Source of the DNA: Hofstenia miamia
Taxonomy: Eukaryota > Xenacoelomorpha > Acoela > Hofsteniidae
Direction of reading: 5' to 3'
DNA length: 64,000 bases
Assembly (NCBI GenBank): GCA_900660155.1
Contig: CABFPE010000032.1
Location: 416,580 to 480,579, forward strand
Shown: one piece after another, positions 48,430 to 59,645 of the stretch
How the letters are laid out: every line of letters begins with the position of its first letter
How positions within the stretch are numbered: the first letter of the stretch is position 1
Made by a program: the position numbers and the translations under genes
Notes under the pieces: generated by a model
Database searches by the model: none
Seen by the model: the letters and a program-made list of their open reading frames with translations, nothing else
Told to the model about the DNA's origin: nothing

Positions 48430-49330
48430 TCTGATTCTACAATATTCGAGGAATATGCATTACGCCATTATATTTGAGGCATTTGAAAAAGCTGTTCACC
48501 GTAAATATATTTCTCCTGCAATACTTAGTTGTGCTTACGTAATGCAATTTTCACATAAAAAGGTCAATGCACAGCTGATTGCTTACTAACAATGCAACAT
48601 AAAATAATACAAATACAAAATGACAAGAATATGGATGATGCCCTGCAATTCTAACTGATTTTTCTAAAGCAGTTAACCAGCTTGACCAAGAAGTTGTTGC
48701 AGAAAAATATTGCCAATTCATTGAATCACCATATATATGTAAGTGGCTACATTCATTCACTACAGATCGTGAACAACGTCTAGTTTGGAAAGGTGTGTTA
48801 CAGGAAACTCTAGTTATTAATTTGGGTTGCTGAAAGGAGCTGTTCGGGTTCAAACTTCCTTAACATAGCCTCAGTTTATTTAAGACCAATTACTCGATTC
48901 GCAATAATTCCCAGATACGAGGATGATACTAATTTAATAATTTGATGCTTGAAAAAAGATGAACCACCAATTAATTGTAATGCAATGACTAATGAAGAAT
49001 TTAAAAGAATGTATGAATGGGCTGTTACCAATAATTTAAAATTTAATTCAAATAAATCTAAGCACTTACGCTTATGCATAAATCGTATACCCACTTGTAA
49101 GTGTGATTTGGAATGCATCAAATATGAAGAAGTATCTTCTTTTAAAATATTAGGAATTACTATTGATTCAATAAACACGCGTCTAAGCTAATTGGCTTGT
49201 TCACGTGATAGTTAGCTTTTAGCGTGAAAAATTAACATTGAAGCTATGCTGTCCTTCTTTATAAATACATATTTATATGCGCCTAAGACTTTAATTATAG
49301 TAAAATTAATGCAATAATAGGGAATTTTGG
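48430..49330 (+). pseudogene. LINE ORF2 fragment, reverse transcriptase (broken)
   Basis: Plus-strand frames follow the palm of a Jockey/CR1-like reverse transcriptase: FEKAVHRKYISPAIL, LTDFSKAVNQLDQEVV (motif A, family FxDxSKAFDxLD), WLHSFTTDREQRLVWKGV (family FLxxRxQRVxxxG), RPITRFAIIPRYEDDTNLII (motif C, YADD altered to YEDD), then NNLKFNSNKSKHL and SFKILGITIDS (KxLGVxID). Frames shift several times and there are stops, for example just after the LVINLGC block. Around 49200-49330, SKLIGLF and YLYAPKTL may be the next blocks. No endonuclease part was seen upstream. Confidence 0.75.
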
Positions 49331-49779
49331 CAAAAAATTGTAAAAAGTACCTTCTATGCATGGTAACAGGGCCATTGAAATTCCGTTACCATGTAGAACC
49401 AATTAGTTTCTTAATATTTAATTAAATATTTCAACTATGCCATTATTTGCTGATAAGATAGTGTACTAACACTAAATGAACATAACATTTATCATATATT
49501 ATTTTATAGAGAAACAGGAAGTTATGATGTAAATGATAAATACTGGTAAAAGTGATGCTAACTTTTTGAAATTCCGTAACCGACTAGATCAAAGAAAAGT
49601 TAATTTTTTGAAAAAAAATTCTGTTTCATTGATGAACCTACTAAGGAGTCACAATTGACACATTTGAATAAAAAAATAATTCGTTATTGAATGAGTAGCA
49701 TCCATTTTAACATGGAAAACGACATTCCATTACTGCTTGACTAACGCCTAATATTTTTCCTGAATTCGATAAACTATAT
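49331..49779. other. Spacer between two LINE fragments
   Basis: AT-rich. It contains GGTAACAGGGCCATTGAAAT with GTTACC close by, a small palindrome near 49362-49391. No element ends recognised. Confidence 0.4.
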
Positions 49780-50200
49780 TTTTGAAGATCTTAAAACTGC
49801 AGAATGTTCAAACCAATCTAGAACCAAAGTATTTGAAGCTTTAGCGTTAAGTAGAATCAGCTACTGTTTGAGTGTATAAGGCAGTAATCTAAGTATTTTG
49901 ACAAAACTTAATAAATACCTTTTCAAAATTTTCAGAAAGAATTGTTACATCATTTATGAAATGATATTTAAACGGAATCTTACCAACAACTACAGAATAA
50001 TTAAAAATACTAGACATCCATTAAATGAAGAATTCTTAAGTCATAAAAAACTTCCTACAATTACAATATCTAATCTCACAATGTTTCTAACATTAGTTAG
50101 AACAGAAGCATTTACAAGATCTTTTGTCAATGCTATCATATGGTACACAATAAATGTTTATTCACTCTCTAAGAAACAGAAAAGAAATTACTATTGATAA
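49780..50200 (+). pseudogene. LINE ORF2 C-terminal fragment (broken)
   Basis: Reads VFEALALSRISYCLSV near 49830 (family: LYxALxxSxIxYCxxVWG), then LNKYLFKIFRKNCYIIYEM, then HPLNEEFLSHKKLPTI and FTRSFVNAIIWY (family: RTExFRxSFxPxxIxxWN). This is the tail of a CR1/Jockey-like ORF2. Its first block repeats a region possibly present at the end of the 48430-49330 fragment, so it may belong to a second element and not be its direct continuation. Confidence 0.65.
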
Positions 50201-50597
50201 ATGCATGAAAAAAATTCTCTGGAATTTTGATATTTTTAATTTTAAGTTTGTTTCATATATGTATATGTATAGATAAGCATCAGCTGTATTTGGTGTGATG
50301 TTAATTAAAAATGTTGTTAATGTTGTTGTTCTCGTCCTCCATCTACGCGATGTACTGTCATATGCTTTCATGTAGGAAAGGCAATAATGAGACTAAAAAA
50401 GTATTGCATTAACCCTTTCTTCTGCAATTCTCCACCACTGCCTTGTCTATTAGCAACTGATATGATCAACCTGCTCTACTTTAAGTAAGATGATCACGGA
50501 AGTTAGCAATTTCTAAGTTGATGGAAGACAAGTTATTGGCCTGGAGTTACCTTTCTTCCATCCTTCTGTATCAGAAATGTCTTTCATGAACATACAT

Positions 50598-50655
50598 GAA
50601 TTTATTATTATTATTATTATTTTTACTACTGTTGTTATTATTATTATTATTATTA
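50598..50655. repeat. (TTA)n trinucleotide repeat
   Basis: Imperfect TTA/ATT units with a short ACTACTGTTG interruption, directly upstream of the LINE at 50656. Confidence 0.9.
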
Positions 50656-52745
50656 AGAAGCGTCGGGTTAAGATTAAAGCAATTAAATTTCCTTTTTCAA
50701 ACACCGACGATAATCAAGTCCTTGAACTAGTATCAATTAAACGAGAATTATTTGATCTTGCAAAATCCGAGCCGACAAAGACTAATTGGACCAATTACGA
50801 AAAAATCAAAGAAAGTAATAGAGCAATGAAGAACAAAAAATTTAACAAAAGCTCGGCAAAAATTCCTTAATCAATTAAATTCTACTCGAGAAAAATGGTG
50901 ATACATCCATAATTTATTGAAAATCTAAAGGTCTTTTATTTCTAAATAAATGAATTAAACATCAATAATACTACTCAAATACTAAATCATTTAAATTAAA
51001 CATTCAAAGAACTTGGAAATTTCAATTTCCCATCTTATAAGAAAAAACAAAATTCTGATAATCTCAAACAATCAAAACAATTTTCCTTTAGACTTGCTAC
51101 AATCAATGAATTAGAAAACATTGTTAAAAAACTTGATACCAACAAATCAACCGCTTCTTATAATCTCCCATTTTTTATTATTAAACGTTTTTTTCCTATT
51201 TTTGGAGAACAATTATTAGTCGCATTTAATCAATGTATTATTGATTGTGAATTTCCAGACTTACTAAAAAAATCGGATATAACTCCTATATATAAAAAAG
51301 GTGACAACCTAAACGCAAAAAATTATAGACCCATTTGTATTACACATCCTTTTAGCAAACTCTTTGAAAAACTGTTGTATATTCAAATAAACGCATTCCT
51401 AAAATCTGAAAACATCCTATCGAATAAGCAATTTGGTTTTCGTGCTGGGCATAGCACCCAGGACGCAATTTTATCGATCACGCAACAAATTAAGTCTAAT
51501 ATATCTCATAATAACTGCAGTTGTGTAGCATTACTAGATTTAAGTAAGGCATTCAATTCAATGAATTTCGATATCTTGCAAGACAAGCTTATAAATTATA
51601 ATTTTGGTGTTAACTCAATTAATTTAATCATGAACTTCTTAAAAAATAGACAGCAGCGTGTAATATTAAACAGTAAAAAATCAAGTTACTGTACTTGGCC
51701 CTATTTTATTTGCAATTTTTGTAAATGATATAATAAAACATGTTAAACACAGCGAAATTTACCAATATGCCGACGACACATGCCTAATACGTACTGCAAA
51801 AAATGCTTTTGATGCTGCAAAAAATCTCCAAACAAATATAGAAAAATTAAACAATTATTTTACTAATAATCAACTGAAACTAAATATTGAAAAAACTCAA
51901 TTTATAATTTTTTCACCGAAGGTACAAAGAAATCTAATAAATGATATAGAACTAAAGATGAATAATGAGTCAATAAAGCAAAGTGAATCAGTCAGCTATT
52001 TAGGAGTGGTGATAGATAATGAATTAAAATTTGAAAAATTTCTATTTCTACTGAATAAGATTAGATATCTTTATCACTTACGCAATGTAATATCAAGCAA
52101 TTATCATAAACAACTGATACATGCTTTCTGTTTGTCTCATTTTCAATACTGTTCTTTTCTTTTAACTAACCTAAATTCGAAACATCGTATGCTTCTATCA
52201 AAGACATTTAATTGGTGTATAAAAACTCTAAACTTTGCACAAAAGCATGACGAAGCATCAGTATATCGTAATAAATATAAAATATTATCTCCGTTCTATC
52301 AAATTCATATGCATATGCTATCTATCTTATTTAAATTCAAATCTCTACAAACATCTCTCCTTTTCCTTAATGACTATATTAAATTAAATGAGCGATCGCA
52401 AAAATTTTTTAGTTTAGATAAAAATTATAATGGCTTTCATCACATATCAATAAAATTGTGGAATAATTTAGATTATGAAACGCGAATAGAAAAAAACTAT
52501 AAAAAGTTTAGAAAAAAATTGAAACAATTTCTTCTAATAAAACAGTATACATTAGGGGACTGTAATCCACTTCATGCATTCGAAACATACATCCAACATT
52601 GAGCACCTACACAAACATCCACTCAAACATTGATTATATTATTATATATTGTACATAGTAATTTGTAGTTATTTGTTGATGTTTATTTTTTTGTCATGTG
52701 TTAGTTTGTAGATCTTGTATACATATATTGCGCAATAAATTTGCT
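50656..52745 (+). mobile_element. 5'-truncated CR1/Jockey-group LINE, best preserved in the window
   Basis: A non-LTR retrotransposon lacking ORF1 and most of the endonuclease. It starts with a linker region (KFPFSNTDDNQVLEL, NWTNYEKIKESNRAM), runs through an almost complete reverse transcriptase and C-terminal domain, and ends after the stop at 52602 with a short untranslated tail containing AATAAA at 52735-52740. A second, different LINE ORF1 begins within about 15 bp of that end. The (TTA)n run borders its left edge. The coding region has only a few lesions, so it is younger than neighbouring LINE pieces. Confidence 0.8.
51000..52602 (+). pseudogene. LINE ORF2 reverse transcriptase (nearly complete, broken)
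   Basis: The first frame (51000-51728) reads ATINELENIVKKLDTNKSTA, then FPDLLKKSDITPIYKKGDNL and NYRPICITHPFSKLFEKLL (finger motifs), KQFGFRAGHSTQDAILSI and VALLDLSKAFNSMNFDIL (motif A). The second frame, one register on, reads VLGPILFAIFVND (motif B end), QYADDTCLI (motif C with catalytic AspAsp at about 51770), KLNIEKTQFIIFS and SVSYLGVVIDNELKF, then the C-terminal domain to the stop at 52602. Between them, near 51685, the GVPQG part of motif B is missing together with a frame change, a small deletion in the active-site region. One further stop lies upstream at 50997. Codons are strongly A/T-ending. Confidence 0.85.
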
Positions 52746-52757
52746 CTGACTCTTAAT

Positions 52758-53620
52758 ATGTCAGCTCTTGCTGAGAATGGTCGTGTTTCTCTCACTCTCA
52801 CAGAAGCAATTCGCAGCTAGCTGTTTGGTGGCATTGCAACCCTTGATGAGGTTTGCACTTTGATAAAAAACAAAAAGAAAACACCACAACATTAAATGTT
52901 TGCTCGACTAAATCAAGAAAACTCCGCCGAAGCTCTTCTCTTTATCTTAAACTCTTCACCATCCACACCCACAAATGCTGAATAAACACCGCAAAAGTCA
53001 CTCTCTCAACCCACAACTCCTCAAAAGGAAATCACCATCACTCCACCAAGTGTGCCAAACTGTTTTCCTTTCCCAGAATATCGCCTGTACTGCAAAAGCA
53101 GACAAAATCAAACGTCAAACCACCCGAAAAGAAGATGAAAACAGGAACAACCGCATTCATCATAGGAAGCGAAATCCTCAAAAAAGTTCGTACACGTCTT
53201 CAAGAAAAATCGCGCAATACAAAAATACACATGTCGACATTGTAATGCTCAACTCCAGTCTTATCGGTGTGCTCAATTCCAGTCCCTACACGTTCCGCTC
53301 AAAGTATAATCAATGAAATGTAAGGAAGAAATTCACACCTATCACCACATCTACCTCTTTGAAATCATCCCTGTCTGTGCTGATCATAATCTTTCAAAGA
53401 ACTTCGGAATTAAGTACTGCAATGAAATCATAAGAAGCTTCTCTCAACGTCGTCTTAGTGTCATTCCAGTCTTTGATCATTTCCGCCGCGCTTTATAAAT
53501 TCCACTCTTCTTGCGTATGATGGCATCCACCTATCTGATAAAGGTCTCTCAGTCTTCAGCCGTAATCTAAGGAACTTCTTTCACACTTCTTAAACTGTCC
53601 CAAATCAAAATGGCTCCTTG
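52758..53620 (+). pseudogene. LINE ORF1 with SGNH-esterase domain (broken)
   Basis: The ATG at 52758 opens MSALAENGRVSLTLTEAIRS, followed by a Pro/Ser/Thr-rich linker. After a frame change, GTTAFIIGSEILKKVRTRLQ corresponds to block I of SGNH/GDSL hydrolases (usually GDSxxK, here GSE, so the nucleophile Ser position is altered). IPVCADHNLSKNFGIKYCNE and VIPVFDHFRR follow, and the end is YDGIHLSDKGLSVFSRNLRN, the catalytic Asp-x-x-His block. Esterase-type ORF1 proteins belong to CR1/L2-like LINEs. Three frames and several stops are involved. It starts only about a dozen bases after the 3' end of the LINE before it. Confidence 0.72.
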
Positions 53621-54259
53621 TATCAACCCACAATTTCCTACGCCAACGCAGCATCATACAACACACGCTGTGCCTTATTGCCAACCCCCCTCTGTTCATC
53701 CCAATATACACCGCCTCCCTATTTCAATGAACAACGTAAACTTTTGGAACGTATTGTTTGTATTTATATTGCTACTTAAAAATGTAAAACTATATTATAT
53801 ACACATGAGACAACCACGCATATATGCAAACAAACTGCATTATCAACACTACTATAACATATCAATGATATTTAATAAATCTTTTCCTACTTTAAATTTT
53901 ACCGGATATCCGGATCCGCTTATGAAATTGCCAATTTTACTGGATACCGGATTCCGCAACATCCTTAGAAATTTCTAATGGAACGAAACACTTTCTGCTT
54001 AGATCAATTTTTTGCGCTAATTACAAAAATGATACTCATTTGCCTTCTAGACGTCTACATCCAGAGGAATTTTATATTTTTAAAAATCAAGGTTTTTTTA
54101 CTTTTTCTAGTATTATTTTCTGTGTGTAACTAAATGAAAATTAAATAGCCAAGTAAATTATTCATAAAATCAAGACAACGTTTTACTTGATGCTTTACCA
54201 CCCATTTGCACACAAATATTGACAATTTAATTAAAAAATCGTTAAAAGAGAAAAATATA
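53621..54259. other. Proline-rich tail, then AT-rich sequence
   Basis: The first 120 bp still read Pro/Thr-rich (a plausible ORF1 tail). A CCGGATATCCGGATCCG palindrome-like word is near 53901-53917. No following ORF2 was found, so this LINE copy is cut here. Confidence 0.45.
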
Positions 54260-55330
54260 GACTAGATTTTATGCACAAACAACTTGTATAAACGAAATAT
54301 GACCAGTTAACATAGATTTCAAATTTTCAATAGCCAACAACAATCAGCAAGCATTCGTTCATCTGCTCTATCACTGTATCAGCTTTCGATACCTAATGGA
54401 AGCGTTCTCCATGTTGATCGCTAATTTTCCCAAGATTGTCTGGGAAAAAAGAACTATGACTGTCCAGAAAATAAATTTTCAGCAACATATTAACATTTCT
54501 GTGATCTGAAAGTCATTCGATCGATAGCTGCCAAGAAAATTTTGCTTTACGTTGATAATGGTGACCCATGCTCGCAACTCACTCTGACTAAGAACAGATT
54601 TAAACTTCTTATTCTTCATTAGTTTGACAATATCGGGTCCAACGAGGATTCCTTCACTTATTTTTGCACTTGAAAATCGTGGAAAGAGTTCGTGCAATAC
54701 TTTTTTAGTTTCATTATTGTCTTTCAAAGCTTTGATGAAGTTTTTCACAATTCCAAGTAAAATATGCAGACGCTGAAGCAATATACGTTGTTTATGGACC
54801 AATGGCGTTTGCTTAATATTTTTTTCACGAATGATAAATACGTTCCTTAATGGCCAGTCTGATCAAACATGGCGTTGGGATTGAAACCGTCTAACCCATA
54901 GACACAAAAAGCACCCATGTTTTACATAGCCTAGTTGAATTCCAGTCAATAAGGCAATAATTTTTAAATCTCCAACATTCCATTGGTATCTCTCATAATG
55001 AATCAGTTGCAACATAGATTTGATCACTTCGTAGCTTTCTTTGCTGCCTAGAATAGACCACTGGAACTGCAGGAAGCTGATTGGCTGTATGAAGAAAGAC
55101 TTTCATACTAGACTTTGAGCCCTCAAGAAATAGCCACCAATCGGTCCTTATATTTGAATTTATTCCAATTGCTTGAATCAATCCATTGATGTCAGAGCAA
55201 TAAACCATTTTCCACGTTTCATTGAAAGAGAAGTATAGAACATATTTTTTTTCACGATGCCTGTACACTGTAATTTGGGTATCTGGCTTTAGAACGCCAT
55301 AAGTTTTAGTAACCTAGACATCATTTATGA
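54260..55330 (-). pseudogene. Unclassified multicopy transposon-like protein gene (broken)
   Basis: Minus-strand reading from 55300 downward gives an ordered set of motifs: SFNETWKMVYCSDINGL, WWLFLEGSKSSMKVFLHTAN (W.LFIDSSK.SLKAVLLHNGN in relatives), YQWNVGDLKIIALLTGIQLG, GCFLCLW (CCFLCLWDSR), LLQRLHILLGIVKNFIKAL (LPPLHIKLGLMKNFVKAL), KISEGILVGPDI (KIKEGIFVGPQI), NFLGSYRSNDF and SSFFPDNLGKISDQHGERFH. From memory, this protein is a high-copy, transposon-associated family in several invertebrate genomes. I cannot assign its superfamily. It is clearly dead, with a handful of breaks. No element ends were found. Confidence 0.7.
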
Positions 55331-55399
55331 ATATTTGCAGTAAAAACAAATTGGACTATAATAGTATTTTTCAAGGATTAAGAAGAATTTCTTAGCATG

Positions 55400-56200
55400 T
55401 ATTAATGTTAAAACTAATGAATTAAATTCTGCAATAGTGGAATTGCCAAAGCGCAAAACAAGCTCAAAAAAGCCTATAAACCAAAAATTATATTAAAAAG
55501 CAAATTTCTACATCAAAAAGATTGGTCATTAAACAATAAGGAATGTAAAACTCTTATCAGTAATATTGAAAAAACCATTAACAATATTGAAAATGAAAAT
55601 GAACATTTTGTTCAACAACTTAGTGTCACTACCAATAATGACATTATATTATTCTGTGAATCTGAAAAGAAAATAAATGTAATCGAAAGAGAACTTACAA
55701 AAATAAATAATGTAACTATTAAAAAATCTACAAAATTTTTACCCAAATTAAAATTATCGAGCACTCCTTTATATAAAGAAACTGAAAATTGTGATTTGTT
55801 TATCAAAAGGATGTTTGATAGCAACAGCACACTTCTAAAAAATTTAAGGAAGAGGATGTATCAGTTGTTTTTATTAAATCAAATAAGTTTAACTCCATGG
55901 ACATAATTATAAAAACAACGCCACAATTAAGAACAGTATTTATTACAAATAAAATTAAACAATACTAAAAATTAATGATCATCATTATATAAAGATGAGT
56001 TCGAAATGTGGGAAATATGGACATACATTAAAGACTTGTTTAAATGAAACATTTAACTGCATTTATTGTATAAATGAACATTTTTATAAAGATTGCCCAT
56101 TTAAAAAAATATAGAGAAACAATTTTGCATAAATTGCTCTAAGTCTGAAAAATTTAAAAACTAACCATCTACTCATAGTGCATTTAACAAAAATTGTCCA
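55400..56200 (+). pseudogene. LINE ORF1 with zinc knuckles (broken)
   Basis: A Lys/Asn-rich ORF1: KKAYKPKIILKSKFLHQKDW, NKECKTLISNIEKTINNIEN, KINVIERELTKINNV, KFLPKLKLSSTPLYKETENC, then, in another frame, FNSMDIIIKTTPQLRTVFIT. It ends with a CCHC-type cluster, CGKYGHTLKTCLNETFNCIY followed by CINEHFYKDCPFKK, and a third knuckle, FCINCSKSEKF, about 20 residues on. Multiple gag-like CCHC knuckles are typical of ORF1 in the I/Jockey/R1/Nimb group of LINEs. Frames change at least twice. Confidence 0.7.
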
Positions 56201-56309
56201 ATTTTTAAGGAATAATTAGATATTACTTAATGAAAACAAAAATAGATGAATAGATAAGGATAATATAGTATCTTATAGTAATCTAGAAAATAAATTAAAT
56301 ACCAACAAA

Positions 56310-56452
56310 AACAAATTAAAATTTGTGAATATTAATTTTCAAAGTATTACTAACAAATTTGATAAATTTTCTGATGTAATAAATAATTTTGATTTAAATT
56401 TAATAATTGGAATAACTGAAACCTGGTTAACAAAGGAAGATAAATTACGGAA
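56310..56452 (+). pseudogene. LINE ORF2 start, AP-endonuclease N-terminus (truncated)
   Basis: Reads NKLKFVNINFQSITNKFDKF, then DLNLIIGITETWLTKEDK, the first two APE endonuclease blocks (LxxxNxxS/Nxxxx, and IxxIxETWL with catalytic Glu). It lies about 110 bp after the zinc-knuckle ORF1 and in the same orientation, so the two form one element. Similarity stops abruptly near 56450 where the R2-like sequence begins. Confidence 0.75.
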
Positions 56453-58010
56453 AGGTTGAGGTTTAGGCGAGGCATATTCCAGGGAGACAGCTTAGCACCA
56501 CTACTGTTTGTAATTAGCTTAATCCCCATCACAGAAAAGACAGGTATAGGGTACACGTTGGAGAAGAATGGTAGAGCAGTGAGTCATCTGTGGTACATGG
56601 ACGACCTGAAGATGTATGCTAGTTCAAGGAAGATGTTGCAGAATCAAGTGGAGACATTGGAGAAGGCAAGCAGAGATTCTGGTTTGGAAATTGGATTAGG
56701 AAAGTGTGCGATGGTGACAATGAGCAGAGGCAACTGTATAGATGGAGATGGTTTGAGGACGAGCAGTGGGGATAAGATTGAGTAAGTCAAAGAGGGGCAC
56801 AAGTACTTAGGTGTGATAAAGAAAGATAGAACAGATCATGAGGAAATGAAGACGAGGTTAAGAAAAGAATAAAAGAGAAGAATAAGGAAAGTACTACAGA
56901 AGTCAGCATTAAATGGGCAGAATAGTATAAAGGCAATTAATACATGGGCTAAAGGAATATGTAGAAGAGCAACCTAAGGGGTTCGTACTGGAGGTCACTA
57001 AGGAGTTAAGGAAGATAAGAACTGAGAGTGAAGGAAAGAAGGTATACCAGAGTAGGATGGAATCAGAGAGACAAACAAGGTAGAGGCAGAAGGCAATGCA
57101 TGGAGAATACTGGAGGAACACAGAAATGTGTGACAGCAAAAGGAGCAACAAGTGGTTAAAGAAGGCAGGACTAAAACGAGAAACACAAGCACTGATAATG
57201 GCAGTACAGGAGCAAGCAATAAGAACAAACTGGGTNGACAGCTTAGCACCACTACTGTTTGTAATTAGCTTAATCCCCATCACAGAAAAGACAGGTANAG
57301 TGGTTAAAGAAGGCAGGACTAAAACGAGAAACACAAGCACTGATAATGGCAGTACAGGAGCAAGCAATAAGAACAAACTGGGTTAAGAAGCATATAGACA
57401 GAAGAGTAGAAGTAAGTGATAAGTGTAGGCTATGCAAGAAAGAGGCGGAGAAAGTAGATCATCTGATAGCAGAGTGTGAGAAGTTGGCACAGAATGAGTA
57501 TAAGTTCAGGGATGACAAGGTGGGAAGAATAGTACACTGGAGTTTGAGCAAGCAGCATGGGTTAGATTCAGGAGACAAGTGGTATGAGCACAGGCGTCAT
57601 AGAAAATGAGAAGGTTAACATAATGTGGGACTTCAACATACAGACAAGCAAGGTGATAAAAGCATGGACGCCAGAAATAGTAGTAGTAGACAAAGAGAAA
57701 AGATTGATAGATATAGCAGTACCAAAGGACAGAAACGTAGAAAGCAAGGAGAACGAGAAGATAGACAAGTACATGGAGTACATGGCAGAGGAAATAGAAA
57801 GGCTGTGGAAATTGAAGAAGGTTAAACTAGTCTCAGTGGTAGTAGGAGCACTAGGAGCAGTTAGTAAGTAGCATAAAAAGTACCTGAAGGAGTTGGGAGT
57901 ACCAAAGTGGGGAGGGGCAGTAGCACGGAGGGCAGCATTGTTATGAACTGCTAGAGTCCTGAGGAAAGCTCTCAGACTCCCTGGGAACTGGTGAGTTCCC
58001 GAGCTGAAAG
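56453..58010 (+). pseudogene. R2-like LINE ORF, copy 1 (broken, scrambled by single Ns)
   Basis: Begins RFRRGIFQGDSLAPLLFV, then AVSHLWYMDDLKMYASS (motif C as MDD), GLGKCAMVTMSRGN, KYLGVIKKDRTDHEEMK, LNGQNSIKAINTWA, then NAWRILEEHRN-type sequence, QEQAIRTNWVKKHIDRR, a C-terminal zinc finger, CRLCKKEAEKVDHLIAECEK, LSKQHGLDSGDKWYEH, and an endonuclease-like tail, VDKEKRLIDIAVPKDRNVES. This is the order of R2-clade-like LINEs with one ORF. Between 57236 and 57298 a 61-bp copy of 56486-56546 is inserted between Ns, followed by an 85-bp repeat of 57151-57235, so the printed order is not reliable. Stops and shifts show it is inactive. Confidence 0.8.
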
Positions 58011-58011
58011 N

Positions 58012-58869
58012 ATAGAACAGATCATGAGGAAATGAAGACGAGGTTAAGAAAAGAATAAAAGAGAAGAATAAGGAAAGTACTACAGAAGTCAGCATTAAAT
58101 GGGCAGAATAGTATAAAGGCAATTAATACATGGGCTAAAGGAATATGTAGAAGAGCAACCTAAGGGGTTCGTACTGGAGGTCACTAAGGAGTTAAGGAAG
58201 ATAAGAACTGAGAGTGAAGGAAAGAAGGTATACCAGAGTAGGATGGAATCAGAGAGACAAACAAGGTAGAGGCAGAAGGCAATGCATGGAGAATACTGGA
58301 GGAACACAGAAATGTGTGACAGCAAAAGGAGCAACAAGTGGTTAAAGAAGGCAGGACTAAAACGAGAAACACAAGCACTGATAATGGCAGTACAGGAGCA
58401 AGCAATAAGAACAAACTGGGTTAAGAAGCATATAGACAGAAGAGTAGAAGTAAGTGATAAGTGTAGGCTATGCAAGAAAGAGGCGGAGAAAGTAGATCAT
58501 CTGATAGCAGGGTGTGAGAAATTGGCGCAGAATGAATATAAGTTCAAGCATGAGAAGGTGGGAAGAATAGTACACTGGAGTTTGAGCAAGCAGCATGGGT
58601 TAGATTCAGGAGACAAGTGGTATGAGCACAGGGCGTCATAGAAAATGAGAAGGTTAACATAATGTGGGACTTCAACATACAGACAAGCAAGGTGATAGAA
58701 GCGCGGAGGCCAGACATAGTAGTAGTAGACAAAGAGAAAAGATTGGGAACAGTGATAGACATAGCAGTACCAAAGGACAGGAATGTAGAAAGCAAGGAGA
58801 AAGAGAAGATAGACAAGTACAGGAAGTTGGCAGAGGAAATAGATAGGCTGTGGAAATTGAAGAATGTTA
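58012..58869 (+). pseudogene. R2-like LINE ORF, copy 2 (broken)
   Basis: Starts directly after the N at 58011 and repeats 56826-57235 and then 57384 onward, with only a few substitutions (for example AGCAGAGTG versus AGCAGGGTG near 58508). It carries the same C-terminal zinc finger, CRLCKKEAEKVDHLIAGCEK, and the block VIEARRPDIVVVDKEKRLGT, IDIAVPKDRNVESKEKEK, and ends in N at 58870. It may be an allele of copy 1 or a second genomic copy misplaced by the assembler. Confidence 0.75.
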
Positions 58870-58887
58870 NNNNNNNNNNNNNNNNNN

Positions 58888-58920
<33 letters not shown>
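58870..58920. repeat. 18-base gap and (ATA)n repeat
   Basis: N at 58870-58887 is followed by about eleven ATA units. The gap is probably an unresolved trinucleotide repeat. Confidence 0.9.
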
Positions 58921-58922
<2 letters not shown>

Positions 58923-59645
58923 GCAATGCTGAAGGAGGCTCTAAAGAAGTCGAAGAACTGGAAGGCGCCAGGCAGAGATGAAGTACATGGGTATTGGCTG
59001 AAGAAGTTCACAAGTGTTCATGAGAGACTAGCAGTAGCATTGGAGGAGTGTGTAGTGAGTGGGTGCTCAGAGTGGATGGTAGTGAGAAAGACACCCCATC
59101 ACAGAAAGGTTAAAGGAGACAGGCATCAGCTATAAGTTGAATAATAATAATGATAGAGCAGTGAGTCACCTATGGCACATGGACGATTTGAAAATGTATA
59201 CTAGCTCAAAGATGATATTGCAGAAGCAAGTGGAAAAATTGGAGAGGGCAATTAGAGAGTCTGGGTTGAAGTTTGGATTAGGAAAGTGTGCGGCAGTGAT
59301 AATGACCAGAGGAAAGTATATAGATGGAGATGTTTGAGTACAAGCAGTGGGGATAAGATTGAGGAAGTCAATGAGGGAACAAATACTTAGAAGTGATAAT
59401 GAAAAATAGAACAGATCATGAGGAAATGAAAACGAGGTTAAGAAAGGAATACAAAAGGAGAGTAAGGAGGGTACTATAGAAGTCAGCATTGAATGGGCAG
59501 AATAGTATAAAAGCAATTAATACATGGGCGATACCAGTGTTGAGATACTCAGCAGGAATAGCCAGGTGGGACATGAATGAGCTGAGAGAGCTAGACAGGA
59601 AGACAAGGAAATTACTAGCAGCAGAGAAGGCTTTCAACTTAAATT
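58921..59645 (+). pseudogene. R2-like LINE ORF, copy 3 (broken, internally deleted)
   Basis: Opens upstream of the other copies: LKKSKNWKAPGRDEVHGYWL (NWKAPGxDxxHxFWxK finger motif) and VHERLAVALEECVVSG, then skips the core of the palm. It resumes at AVSHLWHMDDLKMYTSS, GLGKCAAVIMTRGKYIDGD, RTDHEEMKTRLRKEY, LNGQNSIKAINTWAIPVLRY and ELRELDRKTRKLLAAEKAFN, and stops. A (AATAAT)n-like word marks the internal junction near 59140. At about 59645 the sequence leaves the family. Confidence 0.78.

Noticed and set aside
48551-49178. Two 100-codon minus-strand frames
   Set aside because: They are antisense to a LINE reverse transcriptase whose motifs are clear on the plus strand.
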